A DNA stretch of 64,000 bases from Rhynchopus euleeides (taxonomy: Eukaryota > Euglenozoa > Diplonemea > Diplonemida > Diplonemidae): positions 62,001 to 126,000 of the forward strand of contig OY723322.1 of NCBI GenBank assembly GCA_963210315.1. Reading direction: 5' to 3'. The position numbers were made by a program, and so were the translations under genes. Below, piece after piece: positions 50,151 to 60,191 of this stretch. Every line of letters starts with the position of its first letter. The first letter of the stretch is position 1. Below the pieces are notes generated by a model, which ran no database searches, had not been told where the DNA came from, and saw nothing but the letters and a program-made list of their open reading frames with translations.

Positions 50151-50446
50151 CTTGTGGTTTTTGCTGATCAGGGCGGAGGTGAGGTGTGATGTGTTGTCGG
50201 GGAACATGCAAGATGCAGAATGGCAACCCGACAATAACGACATCCATCCGTTCCTGTGTACTCCATTCTGACACTCAACCGCGTGTTAGATGCGGAGTGG
50301 CTAGGGCCAGCACATTGCACAACGAAACAGAGGATCGAGACAAAGACGAAAGAAAATAGCACTGGGCTGCTCGACGCCCTCCACTAATAACGTTCAACGG
50401 ACAAAGCGTGCCTCGCAAGCCAGAGGCAAGGCTTGCTTGTCGGCAC

Positions 50447-51034
50447 TCACTTGGACGAAGCCCTCTTGCTCGCCAGGTGCTGGTGGTAATTCTGCAGCTT
50501 CTCGGGGCTCATCGACATCAGGCCGAAGGGCTCATCCTCCTTCAGTGCCTGCAGCAGGGCACGGATCTTGCCCACCAGCTCCTGCTTCTGGTTGTGGACA
50601 CGTCGTTCGCTTTCTGTCATTGACGCTTCCGACGGCTTGCTGCCCGTACCACGCTTTGCAGCAGCCGCAAGACGGGCTTCTGCTGCAGAGGCACGCTTTT
50701 CCCGGTCTTCATCTGCTGACGCGGATGCACGCCCGCCAGACCCATGAAGTTTGCTTTTGCTCGACGTGTTCGGGATGGCCCCCGAGGTTGTGCGTGCACC
50801 GCTCGTCTTTGGGGGTGCGTTTGCCATCGCAAACTCTCGGAATTTCATCTTCCCGTCCTTGCAGTACATGTCGAACTGCGAGTCAGATTTATCATCGCTG
50901 CGATACGCTGCGTACTGCTGCTTGCTTATCCACCCTGCAGAACCCGCCATCTTCTTGAATACATCTGCTTGCTTCTTGAGTTCGGCCTCCGGCACGCCTG
51001 TGTCTTTGGAGATCTTCGAAAGGTCTCCACCCAT
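50447..51034 (-). CDS. EF-hand-like protein with N-myristoylation and VCP-binding-type motifs
   Basis: 195 residues, no intron. The N-terminus MGGDLSKI fits N-myristoylation (Gly2). Residues 10-75 look like an EF-hand pair that has lost most calcium ligands (helix, GWISKQQYAAY, then a short Asp/Ser loop and KDGKMKFREFA). A Ser/Ala-rich linker follows. Residues near 115 read REKRASAAEAR, an exact match to the published VIM consensus R-x5-AA-x2-R used by p97/VCP cofactors. The C-terminus is helical (VGKIRALLQALKED). The motif assignment is inference; 195 residues is short for a known VCP cofactor but similar to SVIP-like adaptors. Start at 51032-51034 lies 16 nt below an AATTTGCAG acceptor-like site. 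296 bp separate it from the aspartic protease downstream. Confidence 0.8.
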   Translation of the reverse strand: MGGDLSKISKDTGVPEAELKKQADVFKKMAGSAGWISKQQYAAYRSDDKSDSQFDMYCKDGKMKFREFAMANAPPKTSGARTTSGAIPNTSSKSKLHGSGGRASASADEDREKRASAAEARLAAAAKRGTGSKPSEASMTESERRVHNQKQELVGKIRALLQALKEDEPFGLMSMSPEKLQNYHQHLASKRASSK

Positions 51035-51648
51035 GGTCGCAGTGGGTTACCTGCAAATTACGTTGAGGGCACGTGCAGTATTGCCGATAAAATCATGAAA
51101 CGACACCTGCAAACCCGCAAACAAACAACCGAGTTACGCACCCTGACAGAACATCAAAGGGATGTCGCTGGAGTCGGGGCGGGGGGAGCGGGGGAGGCGT
51201 ACACTGCTGCTCGGCAACTCTCATTTACACAACCCACATGCTGGGCTTGGGTCATGGCTGCCGGGGCAGGTTCGTTCTGTGTGCCCCTCCCCAACCCCCC
51301 TGTCCCCTCCACCCCCTCTCGCCGGGTTCGCAAAACAGAAGCGTTGCACCTCCGTTTGCAGCCCATCCTCCGTACCCGTTGTCTATGTCCGCCACCATGA
51401 CGCCCCTGTGTACCCCGGGCCCTTTGGGACAGTCCCTGTCGCCTCGGGACAGCTCTTGGTTCTTCCTGGAGCGATTCCAAGGGCCGTCCCTGCCATCCTG
51501 CGGCTGTGCAGTGCCGTGCAGCGGCACAGCAGAGGGTGAGACTTGCACGGGGCGTCTGGTGCCCCATGCAGGTGTCGCTGTTGAGATGCAGGTCGGCCAC
51601 CCAGGCGCAAAAGGTGCGCGGGGCGGGTGGCCCTGTCGGGTGTGTCGG

Positions 51649-52450
51649 TCAAACGTAGCGCTTCACCTCGAACTGCTGCCGCAGGTAGACAATCTGCCCG
51701 ACGCCCATCACAAGCAGCAGGGCGATCTCGACAATGGAGAAGTAAAGCACCCGCGAGTTTGTCTCCTCTGCCGTGCTGCGGTGCACGCGCTCACGTGCGG
51801 TGAGGTAGGCCTGCTCCTGGGCAATCTCGTGCAGGCCCTCCGTCACCTTGATGATGGACTGCTCGATAGGGTCGGGAGACGCCTTCCCGTCACCCTGAGT
51901 CGGGTCCCCGATTGCGATGTCGAAGGACACGGTTTTTGGAGTCATGGTGCTCAGCTTGTTGGCGAAGCAGAAGGCGTACTGCCCCACAGAAGCCGCTTTG
52001 AACATGACGCGATACTGCAGGGTGCGGGACGATGGCGATAGTGTTGTTGGAGCACGAAGAAGACGAAGACGATGAAAGCAGCTGCCCGCCATACCTCAGA
52101 CTCGCGGTCCACCTCCCACACAACTTCCCCTTTGGGGTCGCTTATCTTCGCGTCTACGTCAAGCTTGCCGCCAGAGGTGACCTGTCGGCATTAGGGTTGG
52201 GAGGGTGGTGCACCTGGTGTACGTGCAGCACAAGACAAAGTGCAAAGCAGCAGACCTGGAAGTGGAAGAACACCTTCGCACCGACCACCTTTGCCTCCTC
52301 GAAGAAGCACTCGTCGCCACGGGCACCGACCACGACAGTCAAGGCACTGCTGAGGGCCCTCCCCTCAGCCACCGTGCCGAGCAGCAGCACAGAGATGCTG
52401 GCGACCAGCAGCGACATGGACCATGCCGCATGTGAACGAGGGTGCCCCAT
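51649..52450 (-). CDS. p24/TMED family cargo receptor, three exons
   Basis: 215 residues after removal of two introns. Signal peptide with a hydrophobic core SLLVASISVLLLG, then a GOLD domain: ECFFEEAKVVGAKVFFHFQ, SGGKLDVDAKISDPKG and GQYAFCFANKLS, with the two cysteines (in DECF and AFCF) that form the GOLD disulfide. A heptad-rich coiled coil with EIAQEQAYLTARE precedes the membrane helix (IVEIALLLVMGVGQIVYL) and a 10-residue cytosolic tail QQFEVKRYV. The family shuttles cargo between ER and Golgi through COPI/COPII. The usual double-aromatic FF is only a single F in this tail and there is no KKxx, so sorting signals are weak. The ATG at 52448-52450 is 6 nt below CACACACCCTCAG. Confidence 0.95.
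52015..52094 (-). other. TMED intron 2, 80 nt
   Basis: GTATGG donor, CACCCTGCAG acceptor, phase 0. Splicing joins VDRESE to YRVMFKAAS in the GOLD domain. Confidence 0.92.
52182..52255 (-). other. TMED intron 1, 74 nt
   Basis: GTCTGC donor, GCCGACAG acceptor, phase 0. Splicing joins FFHFQ to VTSGGKLDVD, exactly the GOLD-domain continuity expected. A CCCTAAT element 10 nt from the acceptor could be the branch site. Confidence 0.9.
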
Positions 52451-54811
52451 CTCGTCCTGAGGGTGTGTGGCGTGTGTGACGACAGCGGGTGAGCGCGTGG
52501 TGCCAGAACTTCGAACGCAGACCCCCCCTAGTTTTGATGAACTGTGTTGGAGTCGCACCAACCCAGCTACACACAGAACCCCAGTTGTCCCCCAGTTGGC
52601 TACGCCGAACTATCAGTCCTGTGGCAGGAAAAAACGAATCAAAATCACAGACCTCCCTCACGGAGGGGGTGGGGGTGGGGGCCCAACCGAACACTTTGCG
52701 CACTTACTCGCTGTCAACACACTCCGTCTCGCCACCAGAACAGCTCTCGACAAGCAGGCGCAGCGAGCAAAGAGCAAACCACAGCTGCTGCTGTTGAGAT
52801 GTTCTCGACGATGCTGCACTTGTGTTGTTTCTTTTATCAGAAGACCGATGGTTTCAGACTCATGCGCAAGAAACAGGACACACAAGTGGGCGTGGGGAAC
52901 AGCAAAATAAGATACTTGTGGCCAAAAGACAGCGAGGAGCAGAGGCTTCGCCTATGGAGGGTTGCTCCTCTGGTTTGAAGCCCTCCCTCGCTGTCCCTTG
53001 TCCGGACTTCATTGATCACAGCTCAAAAAGCAAATATGATGGATTGACTCGCACCCGCAGCCTCACACACGGACACCTGCCTGTGAGGCTTGTCCGGGTT
53101 CGCTCGGGATCGCCGAACGACCCGGAAAGTGCAATTCCCTTCATATGTGGCACATGCTCTCAAAAAAGATCGGGGCGGGGAAAAGAAGAAAGAAAAGAAG
53201 AAGGACAATTAAACACATCAGTCACAGTACAGCACACATTCGGATGTTATGTTTTGGAGAGGTTGTGGTGTGCTCACACCACGCACATACACATACACCT
53301 CGACCTGTGGCGGAGGTGATATGTGGCTCTTCTTGCAGCAGACACCGTAAATAGTAGTACACTGCCTGCTGCATGGGGGTGCTGCTGATCCTTTGTGTTC
53401 GATTTCCTCCTTCGTTGCATGAGGTGACAGAAAGAGAAAAAACCTGAACTGAGCCACTTTCGTTGCTCGCCGTCTAGTCCGAAGACATCTGACGCGCGTA
53501 TGGGGGTGGGGTGATCTGGGGTGTGGTGAAGGAAAAAGATCAGCAGCAGGGCTGAAATAGATGCAAAGTGCGTCACTGCAGATAAGGAGAAAACGTGGTT
53601 GCGAAAAACACTGATTGCCACTTCAGAATTATTTGAAGCACGGCACACAGCCAAGTCATCATCCATACGTTTTTCATTGTCTGACAAGTGACTTTGCTTG
53701 CAACAAAAAAAATAGAACGCTTCAAACACCTGAAACACACAAAAAGGGGAGAGAGGAGGTTGTGGCTAAAGGCACACACCTTGACCTGTGGCGACCCATT
53801 GACGTGCCCGTGACTATACCTTAAGCAGTGGCTGCAGTAAGGTCACGTGCCAGAGTCTCGCTACAAGCTGTTGATGAAGAAAAGAGAGGTGGCATTAGGC
53901 AAATGCCACCGTGCGGCCAGAAGAACCCGAGGCAGGGGCCCCCCTCACCCACTGGGGGGAACTGCCGAGCACGGCCAAAAATTCGTTCAGATCGTTCAAG
54001 GGAGGGAGGGGGCAGGGTTCCCAAAATTGCCAACGAAAACAAATAAAGAGTGCAGGCGCTTGTTTGTGCGTGTGTGCAAAGTCCGGCCAAGTAAACGCAC
54101 GCGGTTGACTTGTTGCCTTTCTTTCCACCCAAACTGTGCTGCTGAACACCCATTTGGTTATGCTGACAACTCGGTGTTAATTTGGGGAGGGAGGTAATGC
54201 GCATTCGAGCGGGTATTGTTTTTCCTTTTGATTCTGATTGTTGTTGCGTCGAACGACCACATGACGCGCTCTCAATGCCCGAAGGCTTCTGTGCGCAATG
54301 GTATGCTGGGGGAGGTGGGAGGAATCATGCTAAGGGGAGGGGGAGACCGGGGTGGTGGGTGAACCGGAGCATCGCCATCCGATAACTTCTGTTATCGTAT
54401 GAAATAGGCGACAGGGGGTCTTCGCTGCGGTGGCGAAAACGGCGCGTTTTTGGTGAAGTTCCTCCTTTGCAGAGTATGCAGAGGTGAATACCGCCGAACT
54501 TGCCGGACAACTGCCGATAGCGAAGCCCCCCGTAGGCCATCGGATCCGATAATTTCGACGAGAGCCCCGCGAGGGCTGTCAAAACCATTCAGACACACGT
54601 GTGCAGACCTGGGGGATAGATATGCGATGGAGAAGAAGAACAAAAAAAAAGGCTGGGATTCGCTTGTGCGGTCAAAGACCGGAGACGTGAAGAAGCGAAT
54701 TGCGACTGCGAGGGGACTCACAGCGTTCTTCCCCACTCCGGTAGATTTCCGATCACTTTCCCACAAAGCGATACCCGCGGTCTTTTTTAAGCTCTGACAA
54801 GAAGTTCCTGT
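52451..54811. other. Intergenic, no gene recognised
   Basis: No supported gene in 2.4 kb. Overlapping small frames occur on both strands only. Confidence 0.55.
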
Positions 54812-55347
54812 TACCGTCCCCTGCAGAATAAATGTTAAAAATAAATTCATAATTCGAAATGTGGACTCAGAATCCCGGTTTTTAACATTTCTGCTGTAAC
54901 ATTTAAAAGAAATGTTAAAAATAAATCGCGAGAAGTGGCCGGGATAGGGGGCCAGGTCGTCCGTGCGGGCACATAACATGCATACTTTGCCGCATACACG
55001 TGCTGTGCAGTTCATGTGGCTGCGTATCAGGCGTTACCAGTGCGACCTTGGGTTCCAGAGCCAGCTCCTAGTATCCAGGTGCTCCTGGGTGAGGTGGCGC
55101 CAAAGCAGGGGCGTTGCAGTTCCTTGCATTCCAAGCTCATGTGTCACACAGCTAACCCCTTCCTGGTTAGAACTTGGGCTAGAGAGTGGCGCATTGAGGG
55201 GTGGGTCCCATGATCTTCTCCCAAAGCCAACAGGCAGGCTTAACATTTCCAGAAAATGTTAAAAAGAAAATGTAAAATTAAATAAATCGGGCATTTTCCC
55301 AGAAAGGCGGTTTATAACAAATAACATTTATTCTGCAGGGGACGGTA
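54812..55347. mobile_element. MITE-like element with 26-bp perfect terminal inverted repeats
   Basis: 536 bp. The left end starts TACCGTCCCCTGCAG and the right end is its reverse complement over 26 bp (54812-54837 and 55322-55347). Several AACATTT/AAATGTT motifs fill the subterminal zones. No coding capacity. The outermost TA may be the duplicated target dinucleotide, as in Tc1/mariner-type elements; that is inference. Confidence 0.85.
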
Positions 55348-55612
55348 GCTCAAAAAAATTCGGTATTGTTGTTGTGCGCCGGGTGAACAAACCTCGCATG
55401 GTTTGCCTGAAGGTTGGTGCGAATGCGCGCGCAGCCGTAGCAACAAGGCAAGGTAGGTTGTGTTTGTCACCCAAACCACTGCCAACTACTCTTTTCAATG
55501 GGACAAGGCTCCTGTGGTGTCGTTAAAAAAAGAAGGGAATGGGGAAAAGGCACGGCATGCCACACGCCCTCCTGCCTACCCGCCAAGAGGTGTGCGACAA
55601 CCTGCAGGCTCA

Positions 55613-57949
55613 TCAGCACTCGATATCGAGGTGCGTGTGCATGTTCCCTGTAAGCTCGTTCGACGTGAAGGAAATCACAACCTCCTTCTGCGTCCCCGCC
55701 TCCAAGTTGCACCAGCCGTTGGTGGGCAGGCGCACAGTCTTCGACGCGAGGGACGCAACCGTCCCGACCTTCTGGCTGTAGTCGCCCGACGGGGTGGAGT
55801 AGTGCAGGCGGGAGTGCGTCAGCGCAGTGCTGAGGGGGTTGGTGATCGTCACCACGGCAGTGCCGTCGCCGACGAGCGTCGCCACAGGGTTCGGCGTTGC
55901 CAGATCGAACTTGGCCATGTGCGAGTACATCGTCATCCCCACCATGTTCTTCACCTCTGCGCTGATGCGGATCGTGTTCGTCTGCCCGAGGAAGGGGGCG
56001 TACACACTCTCGGGGATGCGCACAGTCGCCGTCTTTGCGTCCGGGGACACCGCCGGCAGTGCGATCTCGAGGTCCGCAATCTTCACCCCGGTGTACGACA
56101 CAGCCTCAGCCGTGAAGGCAACACGCCCACCCCCAAGGCGCCCGTCGAGGCTCACGTCCCCGGTCGACACCACATAGAAGATCACGTCCCCGTCGACCGC
56201 AAGGTCAGCCGACTTGAGAGCGAACCCCGCCAGGTCGTCGTAGCGGCGCGCCGTCACGCGCGTGCGACGGCCCCCGAGCGCCGACGCATCACGCGCCCCC
56301 GTCACCAGCGGGCTGTTGTACTTCTTGTACTGGGCGGTGATGTCCAGGCGGCAGTAGTGCGCGCTCCCGGACGAGGGCGTCGTGCACCCGGGCTTCTTCG
56401 TCGAGATGTACTGCCCAATGTCGTCCAGGATCTCCACCCCGGACCGCAGCAGAATCCCGTTTGTCTCAGACACCACAAACTTCTGGTCATAGCTGGACCC
56501 GTGCGCCACGTTGCTCGCCATCTGCGAAAGAGACGCAGGGCCCATCTGGTACTTCCCGCCAGACGTCTCCTGCGGCGTCGCGTCAACCGCGTTCCACTGC
56601 ACGTAGTTCGCGGCAGACGAAATGTCCTCGCGCGACATCTTGGCGTCGACCCATGCGTGGAAGTTCCAGACCGAGTCCGACGTCCTCTCGTCGATGTAGA
56701 AGTCGAACGGCTTCGACTCGTGCGCGCTCCTGAAGTTTGTCACAGGGCGCGACGCAATCCCCAGGGTGCGCAGCGTCGACGTCAGCAGGCACGCAAACAC
56801 CCAGCACTGCCCGTACTTCACAGGCGACTGGCCCCCATTCGCCCACGCTGACAGGATGTCACGCGACCCGGTCCACGCAGTGGGGGAAGTCCCGTCCGAG
56901 TACCTTCCATCCCAGCGCCCGTACAGCACCCCGTTGGCAGTGCCCGCGTTGTTCAGCAGGTACGTCATGGCGCGCGACACCTGCGTCGGCTGCGACCGGT
57001 CCACCGACCCCGGCATCTTGTCCACCAGCGTCATCACGTAGTTCAGCACGTCGTACTGCCCAAACGCCCAGGCCGACGACCCGGCCCCCGTTGCCAGCGC
57101 CGCGTTGTGCACGTCGCCGTACCAGTACCGCCCGTTCTCGTTCTCCACGTACTCCGCCCGCTCCGCCGCGTCCGGCACGTACGTCTGCGTGTCCGCTGCC
57201 ACGTACGGGTTGAACAGCACCGCCACCGTCCCGTGCTCCTCGCCGTTCAGCGTCAGTGCAAACCGCCCGACGGATGCCGTTGCGCTCAGCGCCACCGTCC
57301 ACACCCTCGCGCTCTGCTTGCTCGTCGACAGCGTCACGCCCCCGAGCTTCGCCGTCAGCGACGCAGGCACGGACGCCCCAGCGGCCACCTCCACCTCGAA
57401 CGTCTGCCCACGGCGCACCACCAGCGCGTCCGACGGCGTGAACCCTGCAGTTGTGTAGAACTTCGCCGTCTTGTGTGCCGCCATGTTTGTCGACCCCTTC
57501 AGCCCGAAGGTCTTGTCGCCCCCGCTCCCACCCCCGCTCCCGCACTGCGCGGTCGACTTGCTGCACGACCGGCCCTGCGTGTCGCGCACCCCGCCGCAGT
57601 ACAGCGCCGCCCCCGCAGCGTCGCAGTCAGGGTCCCACACCCCGCAGTCGCAGTCACACCCGTCGTTTGCGTTGTAGTACTCGCTTTTGCATGTCCACCC
57701 GGATGGCGTTGTGCCCGGGGCCACACACGTCAGCGACGCCTTCTCGCACACACGTCCCAGTGTGTCCGGCGACGAGGTCCCGCAGTACAGATCCGACCCC
57801 GCAATGTCACAGTCAGGGTCCCACTCCCCGCAGTTGCAGTCACACCCGTCCTTTGCGTTGTAGTAGTCACTGTTGCATGTCCACGCCGCCTCAACAGATG
57901 CCACTGCGAAGCAGGTTGTGGCGAAGACCACTGCCGGTACGTGCCTCAT
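55613..57949 (-). CDS. Secreted transglutaminase, animal factor XIII-like, with two Cys-rich N-terminal modules
   Basis: 778 residues, single frame. After a signal peptide (1-21) come two tandem Cys-rich modules (about 24-75 and 86-136), each with W-T-C, YYNA, DGCDC and WDPDCD. A beta-sandwich domain follows, then the catalytic core: YGQCWVF with Cys382, VWNFHAW with His431 and VDATPQE with Asp456, the complete triad, with PTAWTGSRDIL and VTNFRSAHE around it. Two C-terminal beta-barrel domains end the protein. This is the four-domain plan of animal transglutaminases, which cross-link Gln and Lys side chains using Ca2+. Such enzymes are rare outside animals. Codons end nearly always in C or G, as in the aspartic protease. 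The ATG at 57947-57949 starts the signal peptide; a longer in-frame start at 57988 would mask it. Stop is TGA. Confidence 0.93.
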   Translation of the reverse strand: MRHVPAVVFATTCFAVASVEAAWTCNSDYYNAKDGCDCNCGEWDPDCDIAGSDLYCGTSSPDTLGRVCEKASLTCVAPGTTPSGWTCKSEYYNANDGCDCDCGVWDPDCDAAGAALYCGGVRDTQGRSCSKSTAQCGSGGGSGGDKTFGLKGSTNMAAHKTAKFYTTAGFTPSDALVVRRGQTFEVEVAAGASVPASLTAKLGGVTLSTSKQSARVWTVALSATASVGRFALTLNGEEHGTVAVLFNPYVAADTQTYVPDAAERAEYVENENGRYWYGDVHNAALATGAGSSAWAFGQYDVLNYVMTLVDKMPGSVDRSQPTQVSRAMTYLLNNAGTANGVLYGRWDGRYSDGTSPTAWTGSRDILSAWANGGQSPVKYGQCWVFACLLTSTLRTLGIASRPVTNFRSAHESKPFDFYIDERTSDSVWNFHAWVDAKMSREDISSAANYVQWNAVDATPQETSGGKYQMGPASLSQMASNVAHGSSYDQKFVVSETNGILLRSGVEILDDIGQYISTKKPGCTTPSSGSAHYCRLDITAQYKKYNSPLVTGARDASALGGRRTRVTARRYDDLAGFALKSADLAVDGDVIFYVVSTGDVSLDGRLGGGRVAFTAEAVSYTGVKIADLEIALPAVSPDAKTATVRIPESVYAPFLGQTNTIRISAEVKNMVGMTMYSHMAKFDLATPNPVATLVGDGTAVVTITNPLSTALTHSRLHYSTPSGDYSQKVGTVASLASKTVRLPTNGWCNLEAGTQKEVVISFTSNELTGNMHTHLDIEC

Positions 57950-58320
57950 CGTATGCCTTTGCCCTTTCGGTTGAAAACAGGGAGACAAAAGTTCCTGCGG
58001 GTGTGTGTCGGGTGTGTGCGTGCATGTGCATGTGCATATAGAATCAGGGGTGGACGGGAGGTGTTGAGCTTGCTACATCGTACAGTTCGTCACGGCCAGC
58101 GTCCTCTTCTTCGTCCAGACATTTACAGCAGCTCAGTGCGAGTGCATAACGCGGCTTAAGTGCATTCGCTCGAGTTAATGCACGACCACTGTAACGTTCC
58201 AGTCTTACGATCCGTCGTGGCGCGGCGTCGCGACGTCGCTCGGAACCAGTAAGATCAACTGCATTGAACACATTATCAGTGAATGGAGGATCCTTGAAAT
58301 CGGTAGTGGGCAGTAGCGGA
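57950..58320. other. Intergenic upstream flank of transglutaminase, nothing else seen
   Basis: Contains the 5' flank with pyrimidine-rich sequence and AG dinucleotides 7-22 nt above the ATG. No gene recognised. Confidence 0.5.
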
Positions 58321-59410
58321 CAGGGCGGACATTTCCTTGTGGAAAAAGTGCCCGAAAAAAAAAATTCGAAAAGGTCCCCCTTACAGAATTCGCCTTTTTT
58401 CAAAAAATCGGAAAATTTCGGACCGCAATTTGTACCCAAGAAAGTGCCGGATTTTCGGACTTGGTCCGATTTGAACGATTTCCGTGCCTCTTGCAACCCC
58501 CATGAGGGGGGGCTGCTGTTTCGGGTTCTTCCGGTGGTACATGCTGGGGTGTCAGGACAGGGAATCCTGCTCGCTGTACCCGGTGATCCCTGACGCAGCC
58601 AGGAAGTGGAGAGCCTTGGAACCCTGGTTGAGGCCTGTAACACCCGGCCTTCCTGCCACTTCTGGCATTGTGGAGTGGAGGTGGATATGGAGAAGGTTCT
58701 CTCTCCGTCCGGTCGAGCACAACCGTCCTCTCCAGCCAGGGGCCATCTACTTTCCAAACAAGGGCCAGGAACATGCTCAAACAAACTAATTGATCAGAAA
58801 ATCTGGCTAGCCGTGGAATCATTGAGCAAAATTTGGGGAGTGATTGGTGCCCCATTGCTGCATATGACATGTCCATTTTTGACGATTTTTGGGCAGAATT
58901 TGGTGCGTGGGACCTTTCGATTTTCATGAATTTTTCGGAATTTCGTGGGGACCGGTACCCCATTTGAGGGCCAAAAATCTCATTTCCGAGGCCTGGGAAT
59001 GGTCGCAGTGGCCTCAGATGTCCAAAAACGTTCAATTGACCTCTCCTCGAAAAAAAATTCGAAAGGTCCCCCCTACTGGCACCCCGGATTAGGACATGTC
59101 TCTGGGGGTGCCCGGGGGCATTTTTGGCCCATTTTTGGCTGGGGAAAATGGGCCATTTTTCACGATTTTTTCGGTTTTTTGTCCGGACCGGCACCGCATT
59201 TGAGGGGCAAAAATCTGATTTCCGAGGCCCGGGAATGGTCGCAGTGGCTTCATTTGGCCAAAAACGTTCAATTTACCCTTCTCCAAAAAAAAATTCGAAA
59301 GGGTCCCCCTACAAATCGCCGGTCTTAGGAAATTTTTTTTTGGGCACCCAGATTTCAAAAATTTTCAAACTATTTTCTGGACCAAAAATCAAACTATTGA
59401 GGTCCTGGCC
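58321..59410. repeat. Degenerate tandem copies of a roughly 240-bp unit
   Basis: Two long copies can be aligned by eye, about 58875-59080 and 59120-59315: both contain GGACCGG, CATTTGAGG, AAAAATCT, a shared GGAATGGTCGCAGTGG, a shared AAAAACGTTCAATT and an A-rich run followed by ATTCGAAAGG and a C run. A partial copy with the same A-run/TTCGAAA/CCCCC end lies at 58345-58385. Copies differ by many substitutions, so the array is old. Confidence 0.75.
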
Positions 59411-59420
59411 GGACATGTCC

Positions 59421-59438
59421 GGGGGGGGGGGGGGGGGG
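59421..59438. repeat. Poly-G tract, 18 G
   Basis: Preceded by ACATGTCC and followed by TCAAAATTGG. The same two flanks surround the inverted-repeat element at 59605, so this is a related uninterrupted site. Confidence 0.9.
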
Positions 59439-59449
59439 TCAAAATTGGA

Positions 59450-59582
59450 TTTCCCGAATTTCCGGGTCCGGACATGTCCGCCCGGACATCCGGACACCAG
59501 AAAATGTCCGCCCTGTCCGGGGCGGACATTTCTGGATGTCCGGATGTCCGGGCGGACATGTCCGGGCGGGAAATTCGGGAAA
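59450..59582. repeat. Large imperfect palindrome of TCCGGACATG motifs
   Basis: Arms of about 60 bp pair around an 8-nt centre near 59514 (left CGAATTTCCGGG and TGTCCGCCCGGACATCCGG, mirrored to the right). The arms are made of repeated TCCGGACATGTCCG-like units. It could extrude as a cruciform or fold as a hairpin in RNA. Function unknown. Confidence 0.85.
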
Positions 59583-60191
59583 TGTCCGGGGGGGGGGGGG
59601 GGGGCAGTGTTGTTAGAAACCGAGTTTTAAACATTTTAAACGTTTTAAACGTTTTAAACGTTTTAAAGTTTAAAACGCCGTTTTAAATTATTTAAAACGG
59701 GGTTTAAAACGGCAAAAACCCCTGCAAAATATAGGGGGAGACTTTTCGATTTTTTTTTCTGGAACCCAAAATTGGTCGTTTTGGGCCATCTGAGGCCATC
59801 TTCGGCAAAAAAATCCAATTTTGAGGCTCCCTGGGGGTCCCAAATGGGTGAACAAATTCCCTGTGTGAAATAGCCTATTGCAGGCCTTTTGAGCATGATC
59901 AGGCAAACACAGCTGTGTGGCAGGGCTTTCTGCGAAAATTCGCCTCCTGGTGAAGTGGGCTACTTTTCACCCTCCATTCACCCTGGCCTCAACCCGTTCC
60001 TCTGCTCACCCTGACGCAAGCTCATGCCCTCATCGTTGACAATCACCCAGAAAAGATTCAGGATGGTACAGTACAGACTCGGGTGCACGAACGATCCAAC
60101 GGTGGTGCCTGTTTGACTTGCTGGTGTATGGTTGATCATTGCTTGTTACGTACATTTCGCTTTCTCAGCGCCCCCGCCTTCACCGAAACCC

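Noticed and set aside
48972-50189. 405-codon plus-strand frame
   Set aside because: Exact antisense of the aspartic protease; caused by its C/G-ending codons. The minus-strand product has all catalytic motifs.
55460-56851. 463-codon plus-strand frame, Arg- and Val-rich
   Set aside because: Antisense of the transglutaminase with no domain of its own.
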